From Thermoprotei archaeon (GTDB taxonomy: Archaea > Thermoproteota > Thermoprotei > Thermofilales > B20-G17), in contig QMSC01000021.1 of the NCBI GenBank assembly GCA_003649515.1, positions 1 to 13,153 on the forward strand: a stretch of DNA of 13,153 nucleotides, in the 5' to 3' direction. A program made the position numbers and the translations under genes. The notes under the pieces are model-generated. The model saw only the letters and a program-made list of their open reading frames with translations. It was not told the origin of the DNA and did not search any database. Of this stretch, positions 1-7,833 are shown piece after piece; position 1 is the stretch's first letter; every line of letters begins with the position of its first letter.

Positions 1-1455
1 GCGCGCGAAGGATTAAGGTTAGATTATGATCCGAAGCTCCTAGAAGAGGTCGTTAACGAATACTTCACCTGTACGGTTGAACGCGTTAACGGCATGATAA
101 AACTTAAGTTCAGAGTGCTGGACAGCCACATACTAGCGAAGCTCAGGGAAGTATGCACGTTCTCATACTTCATTGAAAAGGCAATATTCGATGAAGAAGG
201 AAATTTCGTAGACACTGAGCTTCGTGAGAGGAAGATCACCTTCCTCGAGTACGATCATGAAGAGGCCTCGGTACGCACAAGCGTGGGCCTACTAGACAGA
301 GTTTTAGTTCTCTTGCGTAAAGAGGGTTTTAAGATCGAAAACAAAATAGTCGAGCTGCCTTCATTCAAGCTTGAGATAACGCCTAATTTTAAGCTCATGC
401 CCCATCAACGCTTTGCGTATGAGAAGTGGGCCGCAAAGAAACGTGGGACCATTGCCATATTCACAAGGGGAGGCAAGTCATTCATAGCCATGCAGGCAAT
501 AGCTGATCTTAGGAAACCTACAATAATACTGGTGACAACTAAGGAACTAGCTCTAACCTGGAGAAACTACCTACAGAAGTATCTCGGTCTAAAGCCCCGC
601 TCCACAGGCTATCTTGGTGAAGGAATCCAGAAACTCGAACCCATAACCATAGCCATATACAATAGCGCGGTCAAGTACATTGACTTGATTAAGGAGAAAT
701 TTGAGCTCGCCATTTTTGACGAATGTCATCATGTTCCAGCAACTACCTTTAAAGAAGTGGCTTTAAGGATCGGCTCCCTTTTCCGCATGGCTCTTTCAGC
801 TACTCCGAGAAGGAGAGATCACAATGAGGTTCTTCTCTACGCGCTATGCGGTGATTTGCTCGTAAATATAGACTACCCTCAACTGCTTCAATTGAGAATA
901 GTGGCTCCCATAGAGGTCTATAAAACGTTTTTCGCGGCGGATGAAAATGAAAAGCTAAAGACTCTCGACGAAATCGTGGAGAGACACAAGGACGGTAAAA
1001 TAATAGTATTTACTCAATATATCGATACAGCCAAGAGGGTTTATAGTCACCTATTACAAAAAGGACACAAAGTAGCCCTCATAACTGGTAGCACGAAGAG
1101 TGACAAGAGGAAGTTCTACTTTCAAGCCTTTGTTAAAGGCATTGTAAACATAATCATCACTACGACTGTTCTAGACGAAGGAATAACCGTTCCAGACGCA
1201 GACGTCGCGGTAATATACGAAGGCTCAGGTGAGCCCAGGCAGATGATACAGCGTATAGGCAGGGTCTTAGGCTACCTTCCAGGAAAAACCGCTAAAATAT
1301 ACGAGCTAATTAACATTTCAGATCCGCGAGAGAAACGCGCTTACTTTAAGAGAAAATGGGTCCGCGAACTTTACCTAGTACCGGAGCTTAAGAAGTTTTT
1401 AAAAGGGAAAGAGGGAGGACTTTACTTCCAAACAAAGCTCGAGGACTTCCGCTAA
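1..1455 (+). CDS. XPB/Rad25-like SF2 DNA helicase (5' end cut by window edge)
   Basis: The reading frame is open to the first base, so the real start lies outside the window; 484 residues are visible. The ATG at 94 is internal and would drop part of the N-terminal DNA-recognition region. SF2 helicase motifs are in order: a variant Walker A TRGGKS (463-480), Walker B DECHH (718-732), SATP (796-807), motif V (TTTVLDEG) and motif VI QRIGR (1249-1263). The DECHH/SATP pair and length fit archaeal XPB, an ATP-dependent DNA-opening enzyme that in other archaea works with the nuclease Bax1 in repair; no Bax1 gene is visible here. Two positions deviate: TRGGKS where TGxGKT is usual, and RRD where XPB has its RED motif. 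The stop codon abuts the convergent top6A stop with no spacer. The helicase family is sure; XPB assignment is strong but the substrate is inferred. Confidence 0.85.
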   Translation, partial: AREGLRLDYDPKLLEEVVNEYFTCTVERVNGMIKLKFRVLDSHILAKLREVCTFSYFIEKAIFDEEGNFVDTELRERKITFLEYDHEEASVRTSVGLLDRVLVLLRKEGFKIENKIVELPSFKLEITPNFKLMPHQRFAYEKWAAKKRGTIAIFTRGGKSFIAMQAIADLRKPTIILVTTKELALTWRNYLQKYLGLKPRSTGYLGEGIQKLEPITIAIYNSAVKYIDLIKEKFELAIFDECHHVPATTFKEVALRIGSLFRMALSATPRRRDHNEVLLYALCGDLLVNIDYPQLLQLRIVAPIEVYKTFFAADENEKLKTLDEIVERHKDGKIIVFTQYIDTAKRVYSHLLQKGHKVALITGSTKSDKRKFYFQAFVKGIVNIIITTTVLDEGITVPDADVAVIYEGSGEPRQMIQRIGRVLGYLPGKTAKIYELINISDPREKRAYFKRKWVRELYLVPELKKFLKGKEGGLYFQTKLEDFR

Positions 1456-3990
1456 CTACTCTATCCAGGCTCCGGATGTTATCTTCTCGGGGAGATAGGT
1501 TTGCGATAAGAACTTGAATCCGTGAACTGATAGCGCTTCTATCTCGACTTTTCGCTTAGTCGAAAGGAATAGCTTTAGCTCTTTTTCCCATGCTTTCGAC
1601 TTAAACCACGGGTACTTAAGCAACTCCTTTGCTCTCTTCAAATCCGTGTCCTTTGCTCTTATGATAGCCTGTGGAGGAATCTTATACCTATCAATGTCAC
1701 TTGGAGCGATGCCTACGAATTTCGCGCCCGGAGTTGCAAGCCTCTCGCTTTCATAGCTCAGCGAAATCGACCCGCTCTTGTACACACTGTATATGTAAAA
1801 TCCGTAAGGATCGCTATTATGATAAACTATTCCATGTCCTCCTATAAACGATTCATATTCTGGTACGGCTATATCGTAGACAAACCCCCTGTACTTACGT
1901 CTTTCAATTTCCTGAACTTCGGTAACTACTACGTCTCCAAGAACTATTTTCTCGTAATCGCTAGGTAATTGACCTATGTTATTATAAAGCTTCAAAAGGG
2001 TAGCTTTAGAACTTCCCTTAGTAGCGCTACTGTACGCCAATAATCCTTTGTTCATCAGCTGTATCATTAATTTCCGTATATTCCTATTCAGAGGAATGAC
2101 ATGTGTTATGTTCCCGGCCTTATATCTGGACATTATTCCGAGAGTTAGTGTTCCATATATTTCTAGAACTGTATTATGGCGTGAAGCTCCGATCCTTATT
2201 ACATAATCGTCGCCGTTCACAGTGACTGAGGGTAATGTACCGACCATAAGTAAAAGCAAGTATACTTGCTTGGATAGCGTCTTGCTTCTAGTGGAGTATA
2301 TGATATTTCCATCAGAGTCTACGTGTCCATCTCCTTCTATTAATCCCCTCAAATAGCTCAGAACTACAGATTTAGGTGAGTTGAATATTACGTCTGGAAT
2401 GCGTTTACTTCGAGCCGTTCCTAGAGCGCCTAACCAGTCAAATACCTCATACACTATTCTCGAAGGGACTATAACTCTAATTTCTTTCTCGTTCTTTAGA
2501 ATATAGGGATCTATATTGAACTTCTCTTTTAGTATCTCTGCAACTCTTTTAGCTATATTCTCCTCGTTTCTGCTAAGGTTGAACGTTAGATAGCGTTTCT
2601 TACTCCCGCAACCCTCTGCAGTGAATATTCCGAGGAGCCACGCAAGGTCTTCATCTACTGTAAGGACGTTTGGAATAAGCCACTTGCTGCTCGAAAGTTT
2701 CACATACTTGTACTTCGACGCCTCACTGTTGGCGATTTCTCTTAGATCTGCTACTTTTATCCTATCTCCTATAAGAACTACCTTGGTTCTCTTTCTTTCT
2801 CTCCATCCTTTCTCGAGGAGTACCTTTCCAACAATAATCCTCTGATATTTGTCTCTAAAGTTCACTCTGAGCTTTTCAGCAACTAAGATGTAGTCTCCAG
2901 GCTTTATTTCGTCTCCTCTGACAACTCTTACTTTACCATCTCTGAACACGAATAGAGAATGCCCCTTAGTTACGACGATATTGCCGCTTCCCCTTGTCTT
3001 TATTATTAAGAGCTCATCATCTATCAGGTGTCTATAGAAGTATCCGATCGGAGTCCACTCTATTCTTCCGGTAAAGGGATTATATGCCAGCGTTTCAAAG
3101 CTGGTCGCTACTACTCTCTCCCTTTTCTTACTATTATCAAAGTATTTACCAATAGCTTCTTCGATAGGTTTAACAATCACTCTCCCCGTACTTCTATCCC
3201 TTAAAACAATGATTTCATTGGGAGGCACGCTGTCTGTTAGAACGTATACCGGTAAGTTGTATTCCTCCCAAAGGCGTCTTATCATCCTTCTAGTACTTCT
3301 GTCGGGCTGACCCTTGCCAGTTATCAGAATGCATTTCTTCTCCTCCCAATACCTCTCCTTGTTTAACCGGTTGAATATTGCGTCTTTCTCCACTATGAGC
3401 ACATATTCGGCGTCAAGCTCGAGTATCTCGAGCTCGTCCGGATTAGGCGGGATAGCATAAGCTCCATCACCCATTCTCGAACAGTCTATCGTATCACGGC
3501 CAGAGCGTACAATTATCCTCCCTACCATTTTGCCTTTAGCATCGTGCATGACGCCCATGTGTTCCCTCAAGAGTCCTGTCATAACCTCGATGTCTTGAAG
3601 AACGGAGTTTGACTCCTTCTGCTCGTCCCAGGTTTCTTCTCGAATTAATCGACCCAGGTGGTCTCTAAATTCGAGAGTGTGTTTACCGAAGTAGTAGAGG
3701 TCTCTTATGGTCGGATAATCCCCTTCTCTTCTGGCTTTTACAAGTATGCTTAACATTAGGAGTGTTTGCATGAACTTCTTTGCCTCGTTCAGGTCAAAGA
3801 ATTCTCGTTTAGCTTTCCTAGGGCCTAAAAGTAGCATCTTACGTTCAGGATCCCATATAGTATTCGACAAACTTCTCACTGGGATTACCATCCTAGGCCT
3901 TTCCTCTTTCAAGACCTGCTCAGCTATGCGTCTACCTAGGCTCTCAAGCCTCTTAAGTACGGTTTTCTCGTCAAACCTAGGAGCCTTCAC
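1456..3990 (-). CDS. top6A: DNA topoisomerase VI subunit A (Spo11-like), intein-containing precursor
   Basis: This is the DNA-cleaving subunit of type IIB topoisomerase, which makes and reseals double-strand breaks while passing a second duplex. The precursor has 844 residues; removing the intein (254-725) leaves 372, normal for archaeal Top6A. The winged-helix domain carries RDLYY (96-100), with Tyr100 the expected nucleophile by alignment to Spo11 Tyr135. The TOPRIM domain shows the metal-binding Glu in LIVEKDAIF (Glu201) and, after splicing, LTD-SDPYG, whose D253-S-D727 restores the Asp-x-Asp pair. The C-terminal extein contains SERLATPGAKFVG. The start is GTG at 3990, chosen because a near-perfect SD (GAGGTGAT) lies 5 nt upstream, starting inside the top6B end; top6B stops 12 bp earlier, so the two are one operon. 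Until splicing, the cleavage site is split and the product should be inactive. Confidence 0.96.
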   Translation of the reverse strand: MKAPRFDEKTVLKRLESLGRRIAEQVLKEERPRMVIPVRSLSNTIWDPERKMLLLGPRKAKREFFDLNEAKKFMQTLLMLSILVKARREGDYPTIRDLYYFGKHTLEFRDHLGRLIREETWDEQKESNSVLQDIEVMTGLLREHMGVMHDAKGKMVGRIIVRSGRDTIDCSRMGDGAYAIPPNPDELEILELDAEYVLIVEKDAIFNRLNKERYWEEKKCILITGKGQPDRSTRRMIRRLWEEYNLPVYVLTDSVPPNEIIVLRDRSTGRVIVKPIEEAIGKYFDNSKKRERVVATSFETLAYNPFTGRIEWTPIGYFYRHLIDDELLIIKTRGSGNIVVTKGHSLFVFRDGKVRVVRGDEIKPGDYILVAEKLRVNFRDKYQRIIVGKVLLEKGWRERKRTKVVLIGDRIKVADLREIANSEASKYKYVKLSSSKWLIPNVLTVDEDLAWLLGIFTAEGCGSKKRYLTFNLSRNEENIAKRVAEILKEKFNIDPYILKNEKEIRVIVPSRIVYEVFDWLGALGTARSKRIPDVIFNSPKSVVLSYLRGLIEGDGHVDSDGNIIYSTRSKTLSKQVYLLLLMVGTLPSVTVNGDDYVIRIGASRHNTVLEIYGTLTLGIMSRYKAGNITHVIPLNRNIRKLMIQLMNKGLLAYSSATKGSSKATLLKLYNNIGQLPSDYEKIVLGDVVVTEVQEIERRKYRGFVYDIAVPEYESFIGGHGIVYHNSDPYGFYIYSVYKSGSISLSYESERLATPGAKFVGIAPSDIDRYKIPPQAIIRAKDTDLKRAKELLKYPWFKSKAWEKELKLFLSTKRKVEIEALSVHGFKFLSQTYLPEKITSGAWIE
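1816..3231 (-). mobile_element. Intein with LAGLIDADG homing endonuclease in Top6A
   Basis: The intein is precursor residues 254-725 (472 aa), a full-size splicing element with an endonuclease domain. It begins with Ser (AGC codon) rather than the commoner Cys. Splicing block B is visible as TKGH (341-344), block F as VYDIAVPEYESFIGGHG, and the C-terminus is VYHN followed by Ser+1 (also AGC). His724-Asn725 are the expected residues for Asn cyclisation. Two dodecapeptide endonuclease motifs are intact: WLLGIFTAEG (451-460, nt 2611-2640) and YLRGLIEGDG (546-555, nt 2326-2355), with acidic residues Glu459 and Asp554. No stop or frameshift interrupts it, so both splicing and homing look functional. 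Boundaries are set by continuity of the flanking TOPRIM motif (LTD / SDPYG) and are exact unless splicing uses the wrong Ser, which the family pattern argues against. Confidence 0.95.
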
Positions 3991-4002
3991 TACTCATCAC
4001 CT

Positions 4003-5574
4003 CTACCGAGAACGAGACTTCACAACTGTTGTGATTTTGGTCTCTTCTATAAACTGAGCAGTTTTCTTAACCTCTCTTTCCAACATATTGAAAAGCTTTT
4101 CTTCAAAAATCTCCTCCTCCATGTTAGTTATTTCTGCTAATGATCTCGCTATTTCTGGTACGTATTTGCTGAAAGTAACCTTTCTTCTTATGACCTCATG
4201 TACTCGTTCAACCATTGTAATGTGTGCTCTAAGCTTTCGTGCAGCATCTTTTATAGCATTTTCAATTTCCTTCTCTAGCTCCGGTACGTCAGCTATTGCT
4301 TCCTTGCCTATGCCCTTAAACGGGACCTTTGTTGAGCATACGTGAACGACTACAGCAAGAGGTGCGGGGAATTTAACCTTATAGTTGCTCCAATCTATCG
4401 TATCAACGATCCTCCTGCTAACATCAGCTCCCTCGTCGTAAAGTAACGGTATCTTGTTCGCGTATCTGTAAAGTAGCGGCTTTTCTTGAGCAGGTATTTC
4501 TCCTCCCCATGCTAGAGCAACTTCCACTATGAATGGATTTCCTCTATACGATAGAGGTTTTCGGCTGACAGCTGCAACGTACTCCGGCCTTAAGACGCTT
4601 TTCAATCCCTTCTTTAAGAGCTTTTCACCGACGGGAGATAGGGTCACGGGCCGAGGCCGTCTCCAATAGGGATACTCTTTGAGTTTCTTCGATAATGTAG
4701 CTATCTCTTCTGGAGCGAGGTTCTTTAGTTTCTTATTCCTGAGCCCGCTCCATTTCAAGAAATCCGCAGCTGTAGTTTCGCCTGCCCCATCAAAACAGGT
4801 GACTATAAATTCCTTTAAGTATAATTCTCCGTGATTGCGAAAGAGATGTTTAAGCATTTCTATATCGACGCCATAGGGATGCGGTTTTCCAATCCTCGGA
4901 GGAGAGGGCATTACCTTAGTAGTTCTTTTAAAGACTAAATGAGTACCCGGAGCTTCTAGAATTAGGGTGGCGTAGGGCGTTATCATCGCTGTCCGCTTGA
5001 TATACTCTTCTACTCTTCTTCGAGCCTGCTGCCAGTTTCCCTCCAAACAGAGCCTTACATGTGTTCCATGAGTTTTTCTCCTTTTTCTAGCAACTCTTTC
5101 ACTAATGATGATCGGCATATTTCTCTTAATATCGATCATTAGTTCGTACTCAGCAATTATTGGGGACTCAGGAGTACTGCTCTTTATGTAAATTGGCTTT
5201 CCAGTTGTTATCTGCGAGTATAGTACTGCCATTTTTATTCCTAAACCAAAGATCCCCCGCGTTTGGCGCAGAACGTACTTAGAGCCATAGAACACTCTTG
5301 CAAATACACTTGGTATTTCTTCAGGAGGTACGCCGATACCGTTATCGCTAACATCCACGAATACCTTCATGGGATCATTTTTGTCTTGAGTGACAACTAC
5401 CTTTATTTCAGGCAGTATCCCGTAAAGCTCTGTAGCATCAAGAGCATTCTCAACAAGTTCCCGCACAGTTTGATAGAGCGCTCTCGTAGGATTGGAAAAG
5501 CCTGCTATCTCTCTATTTCGATAGAAGAACTCAGCTGCGCTGAGTCCCTTAAATACTTCTCTCTGTTCGCTCAT
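4003..5574 (-). CDS. top6B: DNA topoisomerase VI subunit B (GHKL ATPase)
   Basis: This ATPase subunit dimerises on ATP binding and drives strand passage for subunit A. At 523 residues it is full length. The GHKL ATPase fold shows the N-box ELVENALDA (39-47, with Glu42 and Asn43), SDNGIG (76-81), GSKY (97-100) and the glycine-rich ATP lid RGIFGLGIKMA (106-116). A helix-two-turn-helix region follows at about 235-305. The transducer domain has ALAWGGE (353-359), PLLYDEGADVS and STKVPFKGIGKEAIA (414-428), where Lys424 fits the switch lysine that contacts ATP. The ATG at 5574 follows a purine run (AAGGGGGGT) ending about 5 nt upstream. It is the first gene of the top6B-top6A pair and would set the level of both. 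No intein or truncation is seen in this subunit. Confidence 0.97.
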   Translation of the reverse strand: MSEQREVFKGLSAAEFFYRNREIAGFSNPTRALYQTVRELVENALDATELYGILPEIKVVVTQDKNDPMKVFVDVSDNGIGVPPEEIPSVFARVFYGSKYVLRQTRGIFGLGIKMAVLYSQITTGKPIYIKSSTPESPIIAEYELMIDIKRNMPIIISERVARKRRKTHGTHVRLCLEGNWQQARRRVEEYIKRTAMITPYATLILEAPGTHLVFKRTTKVMPSPPRIGKPHPYGVDIEMLKHLFRNHGELYLKEFIVTCFDGAGETTAADFLKWSGLRNKKLKNLAPEEIATLSKKLKEYPYWRRPRPVTLSPVGEKLLKKGLKSVLRPEYVAAVSRKPLSYRGNPFIVEVALAWGGEIPAQEKPLLYRYANKIPLLYDEGADVSRRIVDTIDWSNYKVKFPAPLAVVVHVCSTKVPFKGIGKEAIADVPELEKEIENAIKDAARKLRAHITMVERVHEVIRRKVTFSKYVPEIARSLAEITNMEEEIFEEKLFNMLEREVKKTAQFIEETKITTVVKSRSR

Positions 5575-5739
5575 CCGAGACCCCCCTTACATAGGTAAAG
5601 GCGGCTAAAAAACATAGCGGCTATAAGGTAAGTTGAAATCAGAGTTGAAGTTAGAGGTAAATCTTCCCCCTAAAATTTTTAAGGGAAAACTAGCTATAGT
5701 CTTATCCTTAGCGTAAAGAGGAATCAAAAGGGTGAGAGC
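5575..5739. promoter_or_regulatory. Divergent promoter region between top6B and the small zinc-finger gene
   Basis: This 165-bp spacer separates two genes reading outward. An imperfect AT-rich palindrome, CCCTAAAATTTTTAAGGG (5669-5686), can be read as a TATA element on either strand. For the + gene it sits about 55-70 bp before the TTG start, leaving a leader of roughly 30-35 nt. For top6B a nearer TATA-like stretch, TACCTTATAG on the minus strand (about 5621-5630), is also possible. No tRNA or long ORF is seen. The transcription starts are inferred. Confidence 0.4.
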
Positions 5740-5916
5740 TTGGCCTATTTCCCCAAGAGACTGTTCATATCAAGATGCATAAGATGCGGTAAACCTATCT
5801 ATAAAGGCGATGATGCTTACTTTTGTTCTCGTGAGAGAGCTTATCTATGCACCATATGTGCGAAAAGCGTTTTCTACAAATGCCCTGTATGTCAGTCTTC
5901 ACTCGAGCTTATCTAG
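5740..5916 (+). CDS. Small cysteine-rich zinc-finger protein (58 aa)
   Basis: A short gene starting with TTG at 5740 and ending with TAG at 5916. It has a good Shine-Dalgarno site (GGTGA, 5731-5735) 4 nt upstream, which decides the start. The 58-residue product contains seven cysteines: CxxC at 13/16 (CIRCGKPI), Cys29, CxxC at 37/40 (CTIC) and CxxC at 48/51 (CPVC). The spacing C-x2-C-x12-C-x7-C-x2-C-x7-C-x2-C suggests two zinc sites of a treble-clef, RING- or LIM-like kind. There is no membrane segment or signal peptide. Its last 18 bp overlap the end of the opposite-strand iron-sulfur protein gene. I do not recognise a named family; such proteins usually bind nucleic acid or a partner protein. 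The spaced CxxC pairs plus the SD make it a credible gene. Confidence 0.75.
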   Translation: MAYFPKRLFISRCIRCGKPIYKGDDAYFCSRERAYLCTICAKSVFYKCPVCQSSLELI

Positions 5917-7833
5917 AACCTTTGTCTGTATTGATAAGAAGCTCAGTAGGGGGCACTTTTCGTTGCAAATGTAACATTTCGTGCACTTTTCTCTCAAAAA
6001 CCTCATTTGACCACTTTCATCTAGGAGGATTGCGTTTGAGGGACAGTTGTTAACACAAAGCTTGCATCTTAGACAATAATTGACCCTGATAGTGATTTTT
6101 GCTAGCGATGTCGCTATTTTCTTAACAGCCTCATCATCATCTGTGTATATGTTATAAAATCTACTGTCGCAGGTAACGCGAATATTCTCTACATACATTT
6201 CGAGGAAATTGTCGACTCTTTTCAGGCTATCAATCACCAGATACACTAAATCTGAAGGTGGAACGCGCAGGACGAGTTCTCCTAAATAACTGTGTTTAAA
6301 CGATACTTTACTGACACCTTCCCCCTTAACGATAAGTATATCTAATGTCGGTTCTTCTAAGCTCTTGCGAGCCTTATCACCTAAGAGCCTTCTCTGGTCG
6401 CCCGGTAGCTTTTTCCACCGCCATAAATGAAACCTTATCCAATCTCTGTCTAAGCCGTGGGCTTTTCTAAAACTCTCTAGATAGCTCTCCCATCGAGACC
6501 AAAGTTTGGGGTAACGTTTCGCCACGAGTTGAAGTTCAGCTACCTCTGACGCGGGACAAAGCCAGCATCCCAGTCTGTCAAATCCCTGGAAGTAAAGCTC
6601 ATTGATCTCTGCTTTTTCCAAAAATAGGTAGAGCCATACTTGGAGGGCGGTCCACTCTTGAATAGGGGTAGTAGAAATAACTCCAGGTAACCATTTGTTA
6701 GTCCATACGCTGGGTGAGAAGGCTCTTGCGATGGACTCGTATTTCCGCTGTCCAACGATGCTTAAAACGGGCTTCTCCTTAAACCTAGCATTTATAGCGT
6801 CGAGTATGGGAGCTAGCTTTACGACCTTACAGCACCATCTATAATCTCTTGCAGGCGGGCCAAAGAATTCAAGTCCCTCAAAAAACCTTTGGTCACCACT
6901 TGCGCATATGAGCTCTAGGCCTAACTTGTCTGCCATTCTCTTAACATATTCCACGGTTTCAGGAAGCTCTATGCCTGTATCGTTAAACAGTACTGGTATA
7001 TTCCCGAAGGCTTTAGTGGATATGAGAAGCGTTGCTAAACTATCTTTCCCGCCCGAAAAGGATACGAATATCCTGTCGCGAGGTATATTGAGCTTCTTAG
7101 CCACTTCTTGAAGAAACTTTATCGATTCATTTTCTTTGGAGAGCAACCAATCCCTATTAGCTTCTACGGCCTCCCTCCAACTGTTGCTTTTTCCTATTTC
7201 GGGATGGCGCCGCTTACGCCAAGCTTTTAGAACCTTTATTCTGTCTCCACGAATGCTTTTTCCCAGACCCTGATAAATTCCATTCTTTGTTTCAATGGCT
7301 ACGTATTCACCCTTCGTCTGCGGTAAATTTGATTCCAGTATATCGCTTCTGTGTATCACGTAAAGCCTTGTTATGCGCGGTAAGTTGACTATAGCGTAGA
7401 ACCCTATTCTCTTATCAAGAATCTTACTTACTCCAGCGTAAATCGGCTTAAATCTCCAGCGATATCTCCTGATATCGAAAAACCTATGTCCTATTACTTG
7501 GCCCTCCACTATGATCTCATCGGCGAGATCTGGATAGGGTATCTTGTTTAACAGAATTATTTCCTCATGAGGCGGCAAAAGCACCTCAGCGCTTTTCCTA
7601 TCATTAAAGTACTCTAGTAGAAGCTTTCGTGTTAGTTCTACGTCAAATCTTAAGGCTGGACGCAGGTCGCATGGGGGAGTGGCCTTTATAGGGACGTTTA
7701 CTTCTTCCTTAAAATTCTCTCTAAAAACGGGGATATTACGTTCTAGATTCCAGTAAATTCTTGCACTGATCTTTATCAGAGCCTTGTACATAGTGCATAC
7801 TTTAGCTCCTTTAACCTTTAAGGGCGGGCTCAC
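5899..7833 (-). CDS. PUA + PAPS-reductase-like PP-loop + double [4Fe-4S] ferredoxin protein
   Basis: This 644-residue soluble multidomain protein has, in order: an N-terminal region with TPPCDLRPA (52-60); a PUA-like RNA-binding segment (about 172-212); a PP-loop ATPase/PAPS-reductase domain with SFSGGKDS (258-265), NDTGIELPET (284-293), Cys334-Cys335 and Cys423-x2-Cys426; and C-terminal ferredoxin motifs CxxCxxCxxxCP at 587-597 and 617-627. The CC...CxxC pattern resembles the [4Fe-4S] site of APS reductases, so up to three clusters are possible. The terminal ECGLH of assimilatory PAPS/APS reductases is absent, which argues against plain sulfate reduction; RNA or metabolite thiolation is an inference from PUA plus PP-loop. 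Start choice is GTG at 7833; ATG at 7791, 14 nt after a GGAG, is a real alternative removing 14 residues. Related archaeal proteins, as I recall them, begin with a zinc ribbon, whose cysteines are missing here. Confidence 0.85.
   Translation of the reverse strand: MSPPLKVKGAKVCTMYKALIKISARIYWNLERNIPVFRENFKEEVNVPIKATPPCDLRPALRFDVELTRKLLLEYFNDRKSAEVLLPPHEEIILLNKIPYPDLADEIIVEGQVIGHRFFDIRRYRWRFKPIYAGVSKILDKRIGFYAIVNLPRITRLYVIHRSDILESNLPQTKGEYVAIETKNGIYQGLGKSIRGDRIKVLKAWRKRRHPEIGKSNSWREAVEANRDWLLSKENESIKFLQEVAKKLNIPRDRIFVSFSGGKDSLATLLISTKAFGNIPVLFNDTGIELPETVEYVKRMADKLGLELICASGDQRFFEGLEFFGPPARDYRWCCKVVKLAPILDAINARFKEKPVLSIVGQRKYESIARAFSPSVWTNKWLPGVISTTPIQEWTALQVWLYLFLEKAEINELYFQGFDRLGCWLCPASEVAELQLVAKRYPKLWSRWESYLESFRKAHGLDRDWIRFHLWRWKKLPGDQRRLLGDKARKSLEEPTLDILIVKGEGVSKVSFKHSYLGELVLRVPPSDLVYLVIDSLKRVDNFLEMYVENIRVTCDSRFYNIYTDDDEAVKKIATSLAKITIRVNYCLRCKLCVNNCPSNAILLDESGQMRFLREKCTKCYICNEKCPLLSFLSIQTKVLDKLE

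Noticed and set aside
94..96. ATG at 94 as the start of the helicase gene
   Set aside because: The same frame is open to base 1 with plausible protein sequence before the ATG, so the gene most likely begins outside the window.
2621..2845. Plus-strand ORF inside top6A
   Set aside because: It is antisense to the intein endonuclease domain and its translation has no coherent features.
3988..4007. A box C-like GTGATGA at the top6B/top6A junction that might signal a C/D sRNA
   Set aside because: It coincides with the strong Shine-Dalgarno site of top6A and no matching box D or guide structure was identified nearby.
5263..5598. 111-codon plus-strand ORF within the top6B start region
   Set aside because: It is antisense to the conserved GHKL ATPase motifs of top6B; no SD or motif supports it.
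5847..6053. 68-codon plus-strand ORF rich in Cys
   Set aside because: It overlaps the real zinc-finger gene in another frame and the antisense of the ferredoxin motifs; its cysteines are by-products of those sequences.
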